Source: Trochalopteron elliotii
Taxonomy: Eukaryota > Chordata > Aves > Passeriformes > Leiothrichidae
DNA length: 64,000 nucleotides
Reading direction: 5' to 3'
Assembly: GCA_024734555.1 (NCBI GenBank)
Contig: JANPWX010000118.1
Span: 850,117-914,116, forward strand
Each line of letters starts with the position of its first letter. Position 1 is the stretch's first letter. The notes under the pieces were generated by a model. It saw only the letters and a list, made by a program, of their open reading frames with translations. It was not told the DNA's origin and did no database searches. The position numbers and the translations under genes are program-made. This document shows positions 23,301 to 32,349 of this stretch, one piece after another.

Positions 23301-26300
23301 AGTGCAGCCCCTCTACTTCCTGAGCAGGGGGCTGGGGCAGAGAGGGGCAAGGCCAAGTGTCCCAGGTCCCCCAGGAAGGTGGGGCTCTCACAAGACCAGG
23401 GCAGTGCTGAGGCTGCTTGTCACCTTCCTCCAGCCTTTAGGACCAGCTCAGAGGGGGCTTTGAGCAACCTGGCCAAGTGGAAGGTGTTCCTGCAAATGGC
23501 AGGGGGGTTGGAACAAGATGGGCTTTAAGTTCCCTTCTAAAAACCATTCTATGAAAGGTGCTAAAGCCATGGTGCTGTGAGGTGAGGGGCAGCAAGATGC
23601 TTGTCTGAAGTGGGTGCTGCTGAGTTCACACAAAATTTGGCTGGCACTGCTTCCTCACCCCATCATGGAAGTCTATTTACTGTCTAACAGCCTCTCAGAT
23701 CTGCCATTCTGCTGGGGATAATGCTTCTCCTGGGAGAAAACACTTTCATCTGAAAAACTAGTGCATTCGTAGATGCTCTTGTCTTTGATGTTCTCAACTG
23801 TGTTACAAATTATGATACACATTAGTGTTTGATTAAGACTTCCCCTCTTTTGAAGCTGGGGACGATACACAACCAGGTGCTGGTTCATTAATACTGGATC
23901 AAAGTGCACATTAGCTTTTGGATTAAACATTCCCCCCGTTTAGGAGTAATCATGCTTATAATTTCCTTTTTCCTGTGATTGATTTAGAATGAGCATAGGT
24001 GTGTTTGTAAAGAGATGGGACAGTGGTAGTGCAGGCTCCTGGCTGGCTGCTGGGTTACTTTGTTCTTGTGCTCATTCCCAGTCCCAAGCTGGGGTCCTGC
24101 TGTGCAGGTCCTGTCCCTGCTGTGAACTCACAGATCTGGGAAGTGTGTTTTGTGCTGGTTTAGAGTTTGTTTATTAAAAGTTCAGGAATAGAAAGAAATG
24201 ACTGGTGCAGGAAGGAATCGCTTAGTCTTGTGTGGCTGTGGAGGGTGGCTGTGTTGCAAAGTCACCTCTGGGTGGCTTTTGGTGGCCCTCAAGGTGGCAG
24301 CCTTGTAGCAAAGCAGTGAAGATAAGGGAGCATGAAGTAGCCAGGGGAAACTTGAGAAATCCCCAAGAATCCTAGAGTGGTTTGGGTTGGAAGGGACCTT
24401 AGAGTTCATCTAGTTCCATATTCCCTGCCATGGGGGACACCTTCCACTAGATCAGGGTGCTGGTGGGCTGATAGCAGCGAGAGAAAATTCAGTAAAGATG
24501 TGGATGAAGAGCAGTGCTTTGAGTGCCATCTCCCTTCACCCAGCTGTCTTAAAACTGGATCCTTGTCTAAACAGCTCCTTCAGACAGGGACTTAGTTCTG
24601 CAGGGAGCCCTACATCTCACTTCTGGGTCACCCCAGAAGAGCCTCTTGCTCTGTCAGTGGGAGCTGAAACACCATATCACCAACATGGCTGCAGCCAGGG
24701 CAGCACAGACCCCTCTTCTGCAGGAGAAATTAAATATACAGCAGCAATACTGCAGAGAGGGACCTGGGGGAGATAGTGGAGCATGGAAAAAATACTGAGC
24801 AGCAGCATAACAGGATGCTGTTACAAAAGAAAAAAAAAAAAAAACCAAAAACAACCCCACCAATGTTATAGTGTTATTTTGGGTTGTGAGAGTACAGCTG
24901 GCATATCTGACACAAGAAGGTGATAATCTCCCCGTGCTGGGGTCTCAGGGGTCTTGGCTGGGGCCTGTTTGGGCTGCTGCATGTGGAGACAGGGCTAAAT
25001 TGGAGTGACTGTGGGAGTGGAGAGCTGGGGTGATAAGAGATTGAGGGGAAAATGACCTCTGGAGAAGGGCTGAGGGTTATTTCTTCTATGCAAGATATGG
25101 TGGGGGAGAAAGGGGTATGAGGGATGTGATAACAGCCCTCCAGCATGCAGGAGGCTGCTCGTGGGGGATGCTGCCTGGCTCCTCTCACAGCTTCCATGGG
25201 AGTAGGGATAGAGAGGCTTAATTTGCAGTAGGGAAGATTTCACTTAGATATTAAGAAAATACTCTTTAGCTCTAAGGACATCAAGCATCAGGACAAGCCT
25301 GGGAGGCTGTGAAATCTTCTCAGAGATTTGTAAATACAGATCAAACACCAGCTCCCATCCATCCTCATGGGGTAGGTGAGGAGCTGATGAACTGCCTTGG
25401 GAACTGGGCTCTTTCCAGGGCTTCTGGTGGGGTGTCCTGCAAACCTGCCAGTGCCCCAGGATGGCTGTTAGGGGGGATTAAAGCCACTCATTTGCCTCAG
25501 AGGGGAAAAAGGATGGTGATAGTTACCCATCTCTTTGATGTGAGGAGCATCTTTGACACAGTATTGTGGCATCTCTGTGGAGGTGCTGAGCCAGGCCTGC
25601 TGAGACTGTGGGGCATGGGATGGGCTGGCCCCTGAGTGGTGGTGTGGGAGAGGGAATAAATCCTGCACGAGAGGCTGGTGTTATTTTACCTCCCTTTTAC
25701 AAAATGATGCTGTTTCCCTGAGGCCGTGTGCCCAGCCCCGTGTGAGGGATCCCAGTGGATCTGACACGTGTGACAATCCCTGCTGTCCCCTGTTCCCGCA
25801 GCTGGCCGAGAGGCTGAAGCTCTCCGACCCTCTGCTCCTGGAGATGCCGGAGCAGGACCAGGAGGTGGAGCCCGACTGGCTGGAGCAGCTCCGAGCCTGC
25901 TGCCGGGAGTGGGAGGTAAGGAGGAGCCAGGATGCAGTGGGACAGCTGCTCTGCATTGTGGTTTGTCTGCACCCTCCTCCTCTCCCCTGAATCTGGGCGG
26001 ATGGAGGCTCAGAAGTTATTGTTCTTCTTTGGCTTGTGAGCTCTGAGATGGGCTGTCTGCTCTGGGACCTGCAAATTCAGTGGGAGCAAGGGGCTTGCAG
26101 TGCCTGAGGGCTGCAGAGCTTCACACAGGGCAAAACTCTCCTTGTTTTGGCTCAAGGAGGGCAGGCAAAGGCTGGTGGGTGAGGGAGGACATTGCAGAGG
26201 TCACTGGTGGGATGTCACCTTGTGGGTTTACTCTTGGGTCTTTTAACTATGCTCTGGTGCTTGGATTAATGCTCTTCATTCAGATTTCACATCTGCTTTT

Positions 26301-29300
26301 GGTTTTGTGGCCTTTTCCATCTCATTTCCCCTCCTGCCTGCTCTCAGGGGTGCTGCAGCCCCTCTCACTGGGAAAGAACTGTGCCTGTGCTGGTGTGGGT
26401 GTCTCTTGCAACCTGGGGTGGGCTGTGAACCCCAGATCCATGAGCACTGTGCTTTCCTTTGTCTTTGTGGTTTCCTTAGTCTTTGTCCTGTGCTATCCTT
26501 TTCCCTATCCATTTTACTGCATTGTCCCTCTGCAGGTGGAAGCTGATCTTTCTCCAGAGGCGGCACCCGCTCAGCTGGAGCTGCCCTGTGCTGTTCTACC
26601 CACAGCAGGTAAACAAAACAAAGCAGCAGGTTGTGGGCTCCCCAGTGGGCTCTCCCTGTGTGGAATTGTGCTGCCAAGGGCTGGGAAGCAGCTTCCCAAT
26701 CCCTGGAGTTTTTACCAGCAGCAACTCCTTGCATGTCCCCAGAGCTCCAAGGCTGCTCCTGCCTGCGTGCATCCCTCAGGTATGGGCTGCAGTGAGGGCT
26801 CAATGCTTGTGTCCTCCTACAAAGTCTGAGTAATTGGGCCTAATTACCACAGCCTGGGGGTCCCTGTGGGGGCCGTGGGAGGAGAAGAGGAGCTTGAGGT
26901 GGGTGCTAGAGGAGCCTCCCAGCTCAGCCTCAGGGGAGACGGCCCCATTCCCAGGCAGTCCTCTGAGGGTGCAAACTGGAGCTGAACTAAAGGGATTTCA
27001 CACTTACAGAGCAAAGGATTCAGGAAGGAGCTCATCCTGCTGTGTGCCAGGCTGCAGGATGCCTGCTGCTGGAGACCCAGCATTTCTCCTTCCCTGCTGC
27101 CTCTTTGATCCCTTTGCTTCACCCTTTGGTGACCCCAAGAGTCCCCTCCTGTGCCAACCCACCCAGAGGGCCTAGAAACACCAAGATGAGGGACACGACC
27201 ATGCCCTGGTGTCAAGGGAAGAGCAGGAGGACTTTTCTTTCCCAGCTGGGCAGGCATCCACTGGGATGTCCCTTTGAGGAGAAGCCAGGAGAAGGTGTTG
27301 CTTCCCATCCACCTCCATCAGCAGGACACTGCTACACAGTCCCCTGCTCCTTGGGTCTGGCTTTCTACGGGGAGTGCTGGCACAGAAGTGTGGAGAGCAG
27401 AGGCTGGTGCAGACAGGATGAAACACAACTAATTCCTTCAAGCCGTTTCTCCCTATCAGCCTTTCCTGCTGCTGCCAAATTCCTTTTCAAAGAGCTCTCC
27501 CAGGCAGTAAAAAGGATCATCAATCCTGATTGCCTTCTGCTGCTATCAGGGCTGAGACTGTGATCTTCCTTCCCTGGAAGGAAGCTGCAGGTATGATGAT
27601 CCCATTGGCTTGGCTTCTCTGAGCAGCCAGGTCTGCTCCATGTGGTCTCCACAGCTCATCTTCCCTATGCTTGGCCCTTTTCTTCAATGTGAAGGCCATC
27701 CAGAGCCACCACCTGAGGGGTCTGCATGCAGAGAAAGCTGGCTTGGTGCTGAATCCATCCATCTTGGAAAGACAAAGCCCAAATCAGGTGCCAAGCTGGG
27801 ATTCACATGGTCCTCCCTGACTTGCTCCAGCTGAGCTTGCCAGGCAGCATGAGTTTGAGCATCCATCCTCCTCCTTGTGAATCTTGAGCATCTCCAGGCC
27901 ATGTGGGAGCAGCTCATGGGCGTGAAGCCAATCCTGAGTGGGCTGGAGGTGATGCTGGCAGCAAAGCAAAGGGTTTGATAGCACTGCATCAAGAGGTGCC
28001 TTAATCCTTCCCTATGGGATCTAGGTCCTGTCTGCCATGCCTCACAGCAATGGGAGAGGAATTTCCCAGTGCCCAGTGTTTCTGGCAGGAGGCTGCTGAG
28101 CTGGAATAAGCAGGACACACACCTGGGACCAATGGCTGTGTTAAATAAAACAAAACCTGCTTGCTCAACTTGCCTTTCAAACAAAAAAATCCCAAGCCTG
28201 AATAAATCTGCCTAAAGCGAGGAATTCATCCGTGGGTGCTGCTGTGGAACAGGAATGAAGGCTACCTGGTGAATCTTTCCTGCTCAGGGTGTGCAGCAGG
28301 AGTGGGGGAGAAGGCTGGAGACATCTCACTCCTTTGAACTGCTGTGCATGCTGCTCGCAGGCTCTTTGCTTCCATAGCATTCCCCTTCTGAGTTCATTTA
28401 TAACCTCAGGCACATTCCCAGGATTTAAAAAGTAAATTTCCTCCAGTCCTTTCCAGCCCACCTTCCTTGAAACCTCTGGAAAGTTCATGTTGCTGTGCTG
28501 TGGCCTAGCTCCTCCCTTGCCTGGTCCCTGGAGTCTTTCCTCACTCCCCCAACTCCTGCTGATGTGTAATGGAAAAGGGGAGAAATCTCTGTAACAGCCC
28601 GATAGAATTATAAACATTATAAGAATTGTAAACTCCTGAGGTGTGGGTGTTTTTTTTTGCAGATGAAGAGCCTGGCAATGAGATTCCCCAGAGTGATGGC
28701 TACCAGTATGACCAGTGGTTTGAGCCTGTGCCATCCCAGGGACTGAGCTCCCAGGAGGATGTGTCCCTCAGGTCCCTAGCACCTGCTCAGGTTGTGGCAT
28801 CACCTCTGCCCACCACTGGGAGAGACCTGCAGCCCCCAGTGCTCAGCCAAGGGATACCTCCCCCTCTGGGAGGGGATTTTGCTGAGCCCCCTCCACAGCC
28901 AGTGCCACCAGCAGGTAAGTGCTGCACCCTTGTTTCCTTGCAAAAATCACACAATCCCAGCATGGTTTGTGTTGGGAAAGGACGTTAAAGATCATCTCGT
29001 TCCAACCCCCTGCTGTGGGCAGGGACACCTTCCACTAGACCAGGCCCCTTGCAACCTGGCCTTGGACACTTCCAGAGATGGGGCAGCCACATCTTCTCTG
29101 GGAAACCTGTGCCAGGGCTTTACCACCCTCACAGCAAGGAATTTCTTCCTTAGAAGTTGCCTTTGAGATGCACCAGTTCAGCCTCGCCACTTACTTCCTG
29201 GTGCTGGCAGGGACAGGGACCAGAATGGCCTTTTGCATCTCTTGGGGGACATCACATGGATGGCTGTGCTCTGGCGTGGTAGAAGCTCTGGAAATACCTC

Positions 29301-31732
29301 AGGTGGATAAATCCATAGCTCCACAGATCAAACCTTGACTGTGTCCTTCCCTCTGCTCCACAGGAGAAGCTGGGGAGCCTTGGGGTGTTAGCCTGTCCCC
29401 TGGAGGGGTGCAGCCAGTCCTTCCTGCAGAGCAGGTGAGTCAGGGGGGCCAGGGAGACCATCTCATTGAGTTTCCTGGCTGGATCTGGTATGTGTTGATC
29501 CATCCTTCCATGCACTGAACTCGCATGGAATCCCGCCATCATTGTGCCAACTGTTCTCTTGGGCAAAAGCTGTGCCCTGCTGGGGTGCTCTTGCTGTGTC
29601 AGGCATGTGGGGGTCCCTGGGTGTGGAGCAGTCCCAGGGGAGCTCTGACCATGCTCGGTGCAGCTCCTGTGGGAACATTTCCATGTGTGATGGCAGGAGG
29701 AGTTAGGGAGCAGGACTCGGCGTGTCTCGGAGACCTCCACGGTGTCCCTGGGGGACAGCCGGCCCTCCGTGGACAGCGGGGATGAGGATGCTGCTGAGGA
29801 GCAGGCAGAGGCCACAAAGCCAGAGCAGGACAAGGTGAGCGTGCCAGAGCCATCATGAGCCCCATGCACTGAGCTTGCCTGTCCCTGATGCCAGCCCTGC
29901 CCTTGGAAAAATGGTGCCCACTCCCAGCAGGCACCTGAAGGACCCTGGAGGATCCACCCCTTCTTATCCCTTTCCATTCTTTTCCTCCATTTCCCAGAGC
30001 TCTGGATTCAGATGGTTTGGCTGGTTTCGGTCGAAGCCCACCAAGGAAACTTCTCCCAAAGCTGAGTCTGAGACAGACTCAGACTCTTCCACATCAGGAC
30101 CACAGGTAGGGGACAAAAAGCCATCCTGTCCCTGGTGCAGCCGTGAGAAGGGGTGACACATCTCCCCATCACCCATTGTCCTTGTGCAGGGGCCATGGCC
30201 ATTCTGTGTAGGGACAGAGTGGGACTTGGGAGTCCTTTTAGCCTGGAAGTGGATCCTTGATTAATAACAACTGTAAATTCATAAAGCCTCTTTGATCCAT
30301 GAGGTCATCCAAGCCCTTGGCAAACTCTGCAGGGATCACTTGCCCTCCGCTGGAGCGGAACACAGCAGCTGTGAGCAGCACTGCTCTGGCAGGTTTTAGG
30401 AGATGCAGGGAAAGGAAAACCTCTTTAATTGGAAGTGCAGCAGTCAGGGGGAAGCAGCCATGCGTGGTTATCCCAGACCTAGTCAGCTCCTCAGGGCATC
30501 ACATCCCTGATGGTGGGGCTTGGAGTGAGAACCTCCCCTGGAAGTTTCTTCCTGGTAGAGAATGACCTACAGTCCCAGAGCAAAAAAAATGTTGGGCTAT
30601 TCTTCTAAAACTAGCTGGAGATAAAGAACAGGAGACCCATGGACCTTGGCCCCTCATGCTGTAACCAGGCTTGGAGTCCAGCCTCCTGCCTAATTTTGAA
30701 CCCTCAGGCTGGTTTAGCTTTGTGTGAAAGTTGCTTGCCCTGACCCTGTAGCCCCTCCTTAGCCGTGTTTCCTGCAGCTCATGGGGTACCTCTGCAGCAG
30801 GATGGGTGCAGAATGGGTACCCCAAAAGCCTGGTGTGGTTTCTGGTGCAGAGGTCTTCTCCCACCTCAAGGAGCTTCTGCTCTAAACGGGTGGATGTGAT
30901 TTCAGGAGCGGACGTCACCATCCCCACCCATTGCCCCTCTCGCAGCTGGGACAAACCCTTTGGTTCAGCCTCTCTCCAGAAATCCTGGTAAATACCTCAT
31001 GGTTCTCCTCAGCTCCCTCCCCCATCAGCCTTTTACAAGTTTCTCCTCTTAATTTTAAGTTGGCTTTTGTTTTTGGTTGCTGGCCCTAGGAGGAATGCAG
31101 GGTGAAAGTACTTTTGCTGTTAATCCAGTGTCTACAGAGGTGAAAGGCTCATGGGAGAAGGATGGAAGGCAGTCAACAGGACAGCAGGTGGGGAGAGGAG
31201 GGAAGTGTATCTGTGTGTGACAGGGGTGTCCAGGACATCTCTGCTCGGGGTGTGTATTACGTTTCTCTCTTTGGTCCTTCCAGAGCGGCTACCCAGGACC
31301 TCTCCCACCACTGGCTTCAATTCCTCTCTTCAACCCTGCCCAGGTATCCCAGGTGAGAGCATTTCCCTGAGGGGGTGGGGCTGCATGGGGCAGGGGGTGG
31401 CTTCTGACTTTGGGGAGGAGGTGTCTCCTGGATTTTGGGGTGGTGCCAGATTTTAGGTGATCTCCTATGGGCAGGGGGGTTTAGGTGATAGCAGTCCTGG
31501 GAATTAAGGTTTTCCAGAAGTAAATCAATTGTGGGAGGGCAGCGATGGGAGGGTGTGATGAATGAGTGAGATACAGGGAGGATGCTTGTGCTCGTATCCT
31601 GATGATGGCAAATCAACATTTTGGGGTGTAGCCCATCGCTCACACCACCTCTCTCTCTGTGTTTCCCAGCTTCCTGCCCGACCCAACCAACCCAGGCTGC
31701 TTTCCCGGCATCGCTACCCCAACCCACTGTGA
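9687..31732 (+). CDS. SEC16B: SEC16B, endoplasmic reticulum exit site scaffold (25 coding exons)
   Basis: SEC16B is a peripheral ER-membrane protein that marks ER exit sites and organises COPII coat assembly by binding Sec23/Sec13-type coat proteins; it also affects peroxisome formation. The identity rests on exon translations that align along the whole family protein: an N terminus MEPWAP, the blocks [15 protein letters not shown] and LARKxD-type [16 protein letters not shown], then [15 protein letters not shown], the C-terminal [16 protein letters not shown] and a closing RHRYPNPL. All donors are GT and all acceptors AG, and intron phases chain without error to about 1062 codons; human SEC16B has 1060. 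The ATG at 9687 has G at -3 and G at +4, a good initiation context, and no in-frame ATG precedes it in the exon. Exon coordinates are in the three sub-entries. The identity is secure; uncertainty remains at exon 17 and at the donor of exon 11. Confidence 0.95.
9850..9912 (+). repeat. 21-bp coding tandem repeat in SEC16B exon 1
   Basis: Three head-to-tail copies of a 21-base unit lie in frame and encode [14 protein letters not shown] and HHPRGD-type heptads. The period is exact: the CACCCCCGGG core recurs at 9855, 9876 and 9897. Because the unit is a multiple of three, copy-number change would alter protein length without a frameshift. Confidence 0.9.
10470..10688 (+). mobile_element. CR1 LINE 3'-end fragment (SEC16B intron 1)
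   Basis: This truncated CR1 3' end lies in sense orientation between coding exons 1 and 2. It has the CTGAGGGTGGTGAGGCTCTG block, a CCCATCCCTGGGAGTGTTC core and a terminal ACCATTCTCGGATTCTATAA tail. Confidence 0.88.
12120..12535 (+). mobile_element. CR1 LINE 3'-end fragment (SEC16B intron 4)
   Basis: This longer CR1 fragment begins in the CTGGAGAATAAG-like and CTTGGAGAAAAGGAGGCTC-like blocks. It ends in the GGGCTTTTCCAACCTTAATAATTCCATGATTC tail type that defines a distinct CR1 subfamily from most other copies here. The same tail type occurs near 36.5, 46.1 and 51.5 kb. Confidence 0.85.
12790..12895. repeat. AT-rich degenerate tandem repeat
   Basis: A roughly 100-bp stretch of repeating TTTTTCTAATTATTT-like units, nearly free of G and C, lies in SEC16B intron 4. 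The units are imperfect. No TE similarity is apparent. Confidence 0.7.
15001..15396. other. Assembly gap (396 N)
   Basis: All bases are N. The gap lies in SEC16B intron 7 between exons 7 and 8, whose phases join correctly (AG|G gives Arg), so no known exon is expected inside. The left edge ends in GGAGA and the right edge starts with GGAGA repeats, so the missing sequence is probably more of that repeat. Confidence 0.98.
15397..15426. repeat. (GGAGA)n pentanucleotide repeat
   Basis: About six perfect GGAGA units are visible at the right edge of the gap, and one unit is visible at its left edge. The array is a strict purine strand, which often blocks polymerases and assembly. Confidence 0.9.
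16327..25915 (+). CDS. SEC16B: SEC16B exons 8-16: central conserved (ACE1) domain
   Basis: The exons are 16327-16462, 17594-17824, 18477-18574, 19510-19591, 19707-19824, 20322-20433, 20628-20733, 22113-22253 and 25802-25915, about residues 325-704. They encode the alpha-helical ancestral coatomer element that Sec16 shares with Sec31 and some nucleoporins and that binds Sec13. Landmarks are DVMTFCQQK and [10 protein letters not shown] (exon 8), [15 protein letters not shown] and [17 protein letters not shown] (exon 9), [19 protein letters not shown] (exon 10), [20 protein letters not shown] (exon 15) and [19 protein letters not shown] (exon 16). Conservation to human SEC16B is strongest here. 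Exon 11 uses a weak donor, CTG|GTCCGT. The introns around exons 9 and 15 hold retroviral LTRs. Confidence 0.95.
16903..17483 (+). mobile_element. Solo LTR, class II (ERVK-like), with 6-bp target duplication
   Basis: The element runs 16909-17477. It starts TGTAGCAAAA and ends ATCCTACA, giving TGTAG/CTACA terminal inverted repeats. It is flanked by direct repeats GTTGGG at 16903-16908 and 17478-17483. A 6-bp duplication is the usual size for avian class II (alpha/beta-like) elements. A polyadenylation signal (GCAATAAAACCAC) near 17363 sets the + orientation. The middle holds a long pyrimidine tract, and the 3' end carries three 20-bp tandem copies. No retroviral coding sequence remains, so it is a recombined solo LTR. 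It lies in SEC16B intron 8, its end about 110 bp before the exon 9 acceptor. Confidence 0.88.
17088..17312. repeat. CT-rich low-complexity tract inside the LTR
   Basis: About 220 bp of irregular CTCTCTGG, GCTCTC and TACCTCT units on the + strand form a nearly pure pyrimidine stretch within the solo LTR. Repeated GGCTCTC(C/T)TGCTCTCT-like blocks suggest internal tandem expansion. Confidence 0.9.
17427..17486. repeat. Three 20-bp tandem copies across the LTR end
   Basis: The unit is ATGATCCTACAGYTGGGGGG, with exact 20-bp spacing (starts at 17427, 17447 and 17467). The first 11 bases are the LTR terminus and the last 9 are flanking target DNA, so the duplication spans the junction and happened after insertion. 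Confidence 0.93.
18083..18152 (-). mobile_element. Short CR1 3' terminus
   Basis: Only the terminal 70 bp of a CR1 are present on the - strand: a CAGTCCTAGAATGGTTTG tail and the GGATCTTAAAGGTCATCT block. It lies in SEC16B intron 9. Confidence 0.75.
19134..19400 (+). mobile_element. CR1 LINE 3'-end fragment (SEC16B intron 10)
   Basis: This sense-orientation CR1 3' end starts at the GGGCATGCAGTGATAGGATA block. It continues through TTTAGATTAGATGTTAGAAA, GAGGGTGGGGAGGCTCTGG and TCCCTGGAAGTGTCCAAGG to an ATTCTTGGATTCTCTG tail. It ends about 110 bp before the exon 11 acceptor. Confidence 0.9.
21020..21175 (+). mobile_element. CR1 LINE 3'-end fragment (SEC16B intron 14)
   Basis: This short CR1 copy begins within the ATCCCTGGAAGTTGTTTAAGG core and ends with ACCATTGTAGGATTCTATGA. 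It lies immediately upstream of the ERV-derived stretch. Confidence 0.88.
21267..21723 (-). mobile_element. ERVK-like LTR, - orientation, boundaries approximate
   Basis: On the - strand the segment reads like a complete LTR. It begins TGTGAAAATAGTAGC, has a TATAAGAGCAGAG promoter-like box near 21460, and an AATAAACAACACC polyadenylation region near 21360. It ends either at a TTTTTTTTCA (21311) or at CTTAACA (21267). No target-site duplication was found at either choice, which fits a retrovirus fragment rather than a clean solo LTR. It is in SEC16B intron 14, antisense to the gene. Confidence 0.6.
21719..22035 (-). pseudogene. Retroviral interior fragment abutting the LTR
   Basis: On the - strand an open frame runs into a stop at 21719-21721, exactly at the start of the LTR described at 21267-21723, as the last gene of a retrovirus often does. 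Its final residues read [19 protein letters not shown] cannot assign it to a specific retroviral gene. It carries two direct copies of a 33-bp unit near 21945-22006. The frame stays open upstream into the antisense of SEC16B exon 15, but that part must be chance. The retroviral origin is an inference from the LTR adjacency. Confidence 0.4.
22267..22930 (-). mobile_element. Solo LTR, class III (ERVL-like), with 5-bp target duplication
   Basis: The element spans 22272-22925 and is flanked by direct repeats TCCTG at 22267-22271 and 22926-22930. On the - strand it starts TGTTATAAATACAC and ends TTTTTCCCCA, so it has the TG...CA ends of an LTR. The 5-bp duplication matches ERVL-type (class III) integration. 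The - orientation is preferred because of the TGTTATAAA start and an early ATTGGCT box; it is not certain. The 654-bp element carries no coding sequence. It sits in SEC16B intron 15, with its edge 18 bp past the exon 15 splice donor. Confidence 0.8.
23435..23557 (+). mobile_element. CR1 3'-end fragment
   Basis: This short sense fragment holds the CTTTGAGCAACCTGGCCAAG block, the GGAAGGTGTTCCTGC and GGCAGGGGGGTTGGAAC blocks, and an ACCATTCTATGA tail. Confidence 0.8.
24365..24465 (-). mobile_element. CR1 3'-end fragment
   Basis: This terminal CR1 piece on the - strand shows ATCCTAGAGTGGTTTGGGTTGG at its 3' end, then the GGGGGACACCTTCCACTAGA block at its 5' side. Confidence 0.85.
25220..25330 (+). 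mobile_element. Old CR1 fragment (weak)
   Basis: A CACTTAGATATTAAGAAAATACTCTT stretch resembles the CR1 TTAGATATTAGGAAGAAATTCTT block. It is followed by diverged sequence that may be the GGGTGGTGAGG and TGGAAG region. The similarity is partial. Confidence 0.35.
26536..31732 (+). CDS. SEC16B: SEC16B exons 17-25: C-terminal tail
   Basis: The exons are 26536-26779 (or ending at 26608), 28663-28914, 29364-29434, 29697-29834, 29998-30105, 30906-30987, 31090-31139, 31284-31352 and 31670-31732 including TGA. Most of this tail is Pro/Ser/Glu-rich and disordered. Exon 20 has the acidic, Ser-rich stretch with [10 protein letters not shown], where human SEC16B has a comparable Ser/Asp/Glu block. Exon 21 has the conserved aromatic and basic motif [16 protein letters not shown]. 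Exons 24 and 25 match the family C terminus: a [10 protein letters not shown] block and a final [15 protein letters not shown]. Within exon 17 a GCAG|GTAAAC donor at 26609 could start a short intron, but the frame stays open and WSFYQQQ downstream resembles the family's NTFYQDF block. Confidence 0.88.
26780..28662. other. SEC16B intron 17, no feature recognised
   Basis: The stretch has ordinary intron composition, with several long chance frames on both strands but no retained splice chain or recognisable repeat. Family members have a longer, poorly conserved tail at this point, so a small lineage-specific exon could lie here unseen. Both neighbouring exon ends are phase 1, so an extra exon would have to preserve that. 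Confidence 0.5.
28945..29155 (-). mobile_element. CR1 LINE 3'-end fragment (SEC16B intron 18)
   Basis: On the - strand this is a CR1 3' end running from the AATCCCAGCATGGTTTGTG tail to the AAGGAATTTCTTCCTTAG block at its 5' side. It starts about 30 bp after the exon 18 donor. Confidence 0.9.
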
Positions 31733-31905
31733 GGTGGTGGGTGGGGACAGCAGACACCAATTGCAGGAAGTTTTTTTAACCAAAATGGTGTTTGTGGGTT
31801 TTTTTTTTTGCATGAGGTTAGCAGCAGTTGGGCCTGCTTGGTGGAGGGTGTTGTAAAATAAGGGGATGTTTCTAAAAGTCAATAAATGGAGGGTGTGAGG
31901 CTGGG
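31733..31905 (+). terminator. SEC16B: SEC16B 3' UTR and polyadenylation site
   Basis: The stop at 31730-31732 is followed by about 170 bases of U-rich sequence and a canonical AATAAA at 31881-31886. A GT-rich stretch (GGAGGGTGTGAGG) follows immediately, as a downstream cleavage element would. The 3' UTR would therefore be very short. A longer isoform using other signals cannot be excluded. Confidence 0.75.
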
Positions 31906-31943
31906 AGGGGGGTGAACAGTTTGGCCACCCAGGTGGGAACCCA

Positions 31944-32063
31944 AGCTCTACCTTCCTCCTTCACAAAAATTAGGTCTGGTTTGTATAACTCATTGTTGTC
32001 ATCCCTTATGCGTGCTTCCTGAAGTCCAATCCAATACTTCTTTTTAGCTTTCTTTGCTAACAT
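31944..32063 (-). pseudogene. R2-type retrotransposon endonuclease fragment (putative)
   Basis: On the - strand about 40 codons read as a coherent protein segment: a basic start (LAKKAKKKYWIGLQEARI), a short linker, then LYKPDLIFVKEEGRA. The KPD-plus-hydrophobic-plus-K pattern, preceded by a Trp and an E-x-R-I, is the layout of the restriction-like endonuclease domain of R2-type non-LTR retrotransposons, which are known in passerine birds. A stop (TAA) lies directly upstream, and the similarity ends abruptly after GRA, so this is a small dead relic. It is antisense to SEC16B and begins about 40 bp beyond the gene's poly(A) region. No 28S rDNA target sequence is visible. The family call is from motif memory and needs a search. 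Confidence 0.4.
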
Positions 32064-32349
32064 TTAGGTATTTATACAGAGATTTTTTAATGAAGTCCCC
32101 CTCTCAGCTGCCTCTTCACTCAGTCAGTGAAGTTACCTTCCTCATAAGCGAGATGCTCCTTAATGATCCTTAATGATCTTTGTTGCCCTCTGCCGGGCTG
32201 CAGGCTTGGGGTGTTGAAGTCAGTAATAAAAGGGGGTAGGGGTGGAACACTGAGGTGTCTGGGGAAGGTACAGGAAGAAGGGGAAGGTAAGGAGGGTGGA
32301 AGGATGGAAAAAAAGTGTCCGGGGGAGAGTAGTCTGAATTGGGTTATGG

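Larger units (their letters stand above)
22931..25801. other. SEC16B intron 15, remainder
   Basis: Besides the CR1 pieces listed separately (23435-23557, 24365-24465 and 25220-25330) and an A-rich run at 24829-24849, I see no exon or conserved element here. The flanking exons join in phase 0 (QLLR to LAERLK) exactly as in the family, so no coding exon is missing. Confidence 0.75.

Noticed and set aside
26080..26535. Upstream part of the long + strand frame that enters SEC16B exon 17
   Set aside because: A good acceptor CTCTGCAG lies at 26535 and the preceding residues have no SEC16B similarity, so this is intron 16.
27684..28184. A 166-codon open frame on the - strand within SEC16B intron 17
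   Set aside because: Its composition is Trp/Cys/His-rich and low in Asp/Glu/Lys as in translated non-coding DNA. It has no recognisable motif and lies antisense in an intron.
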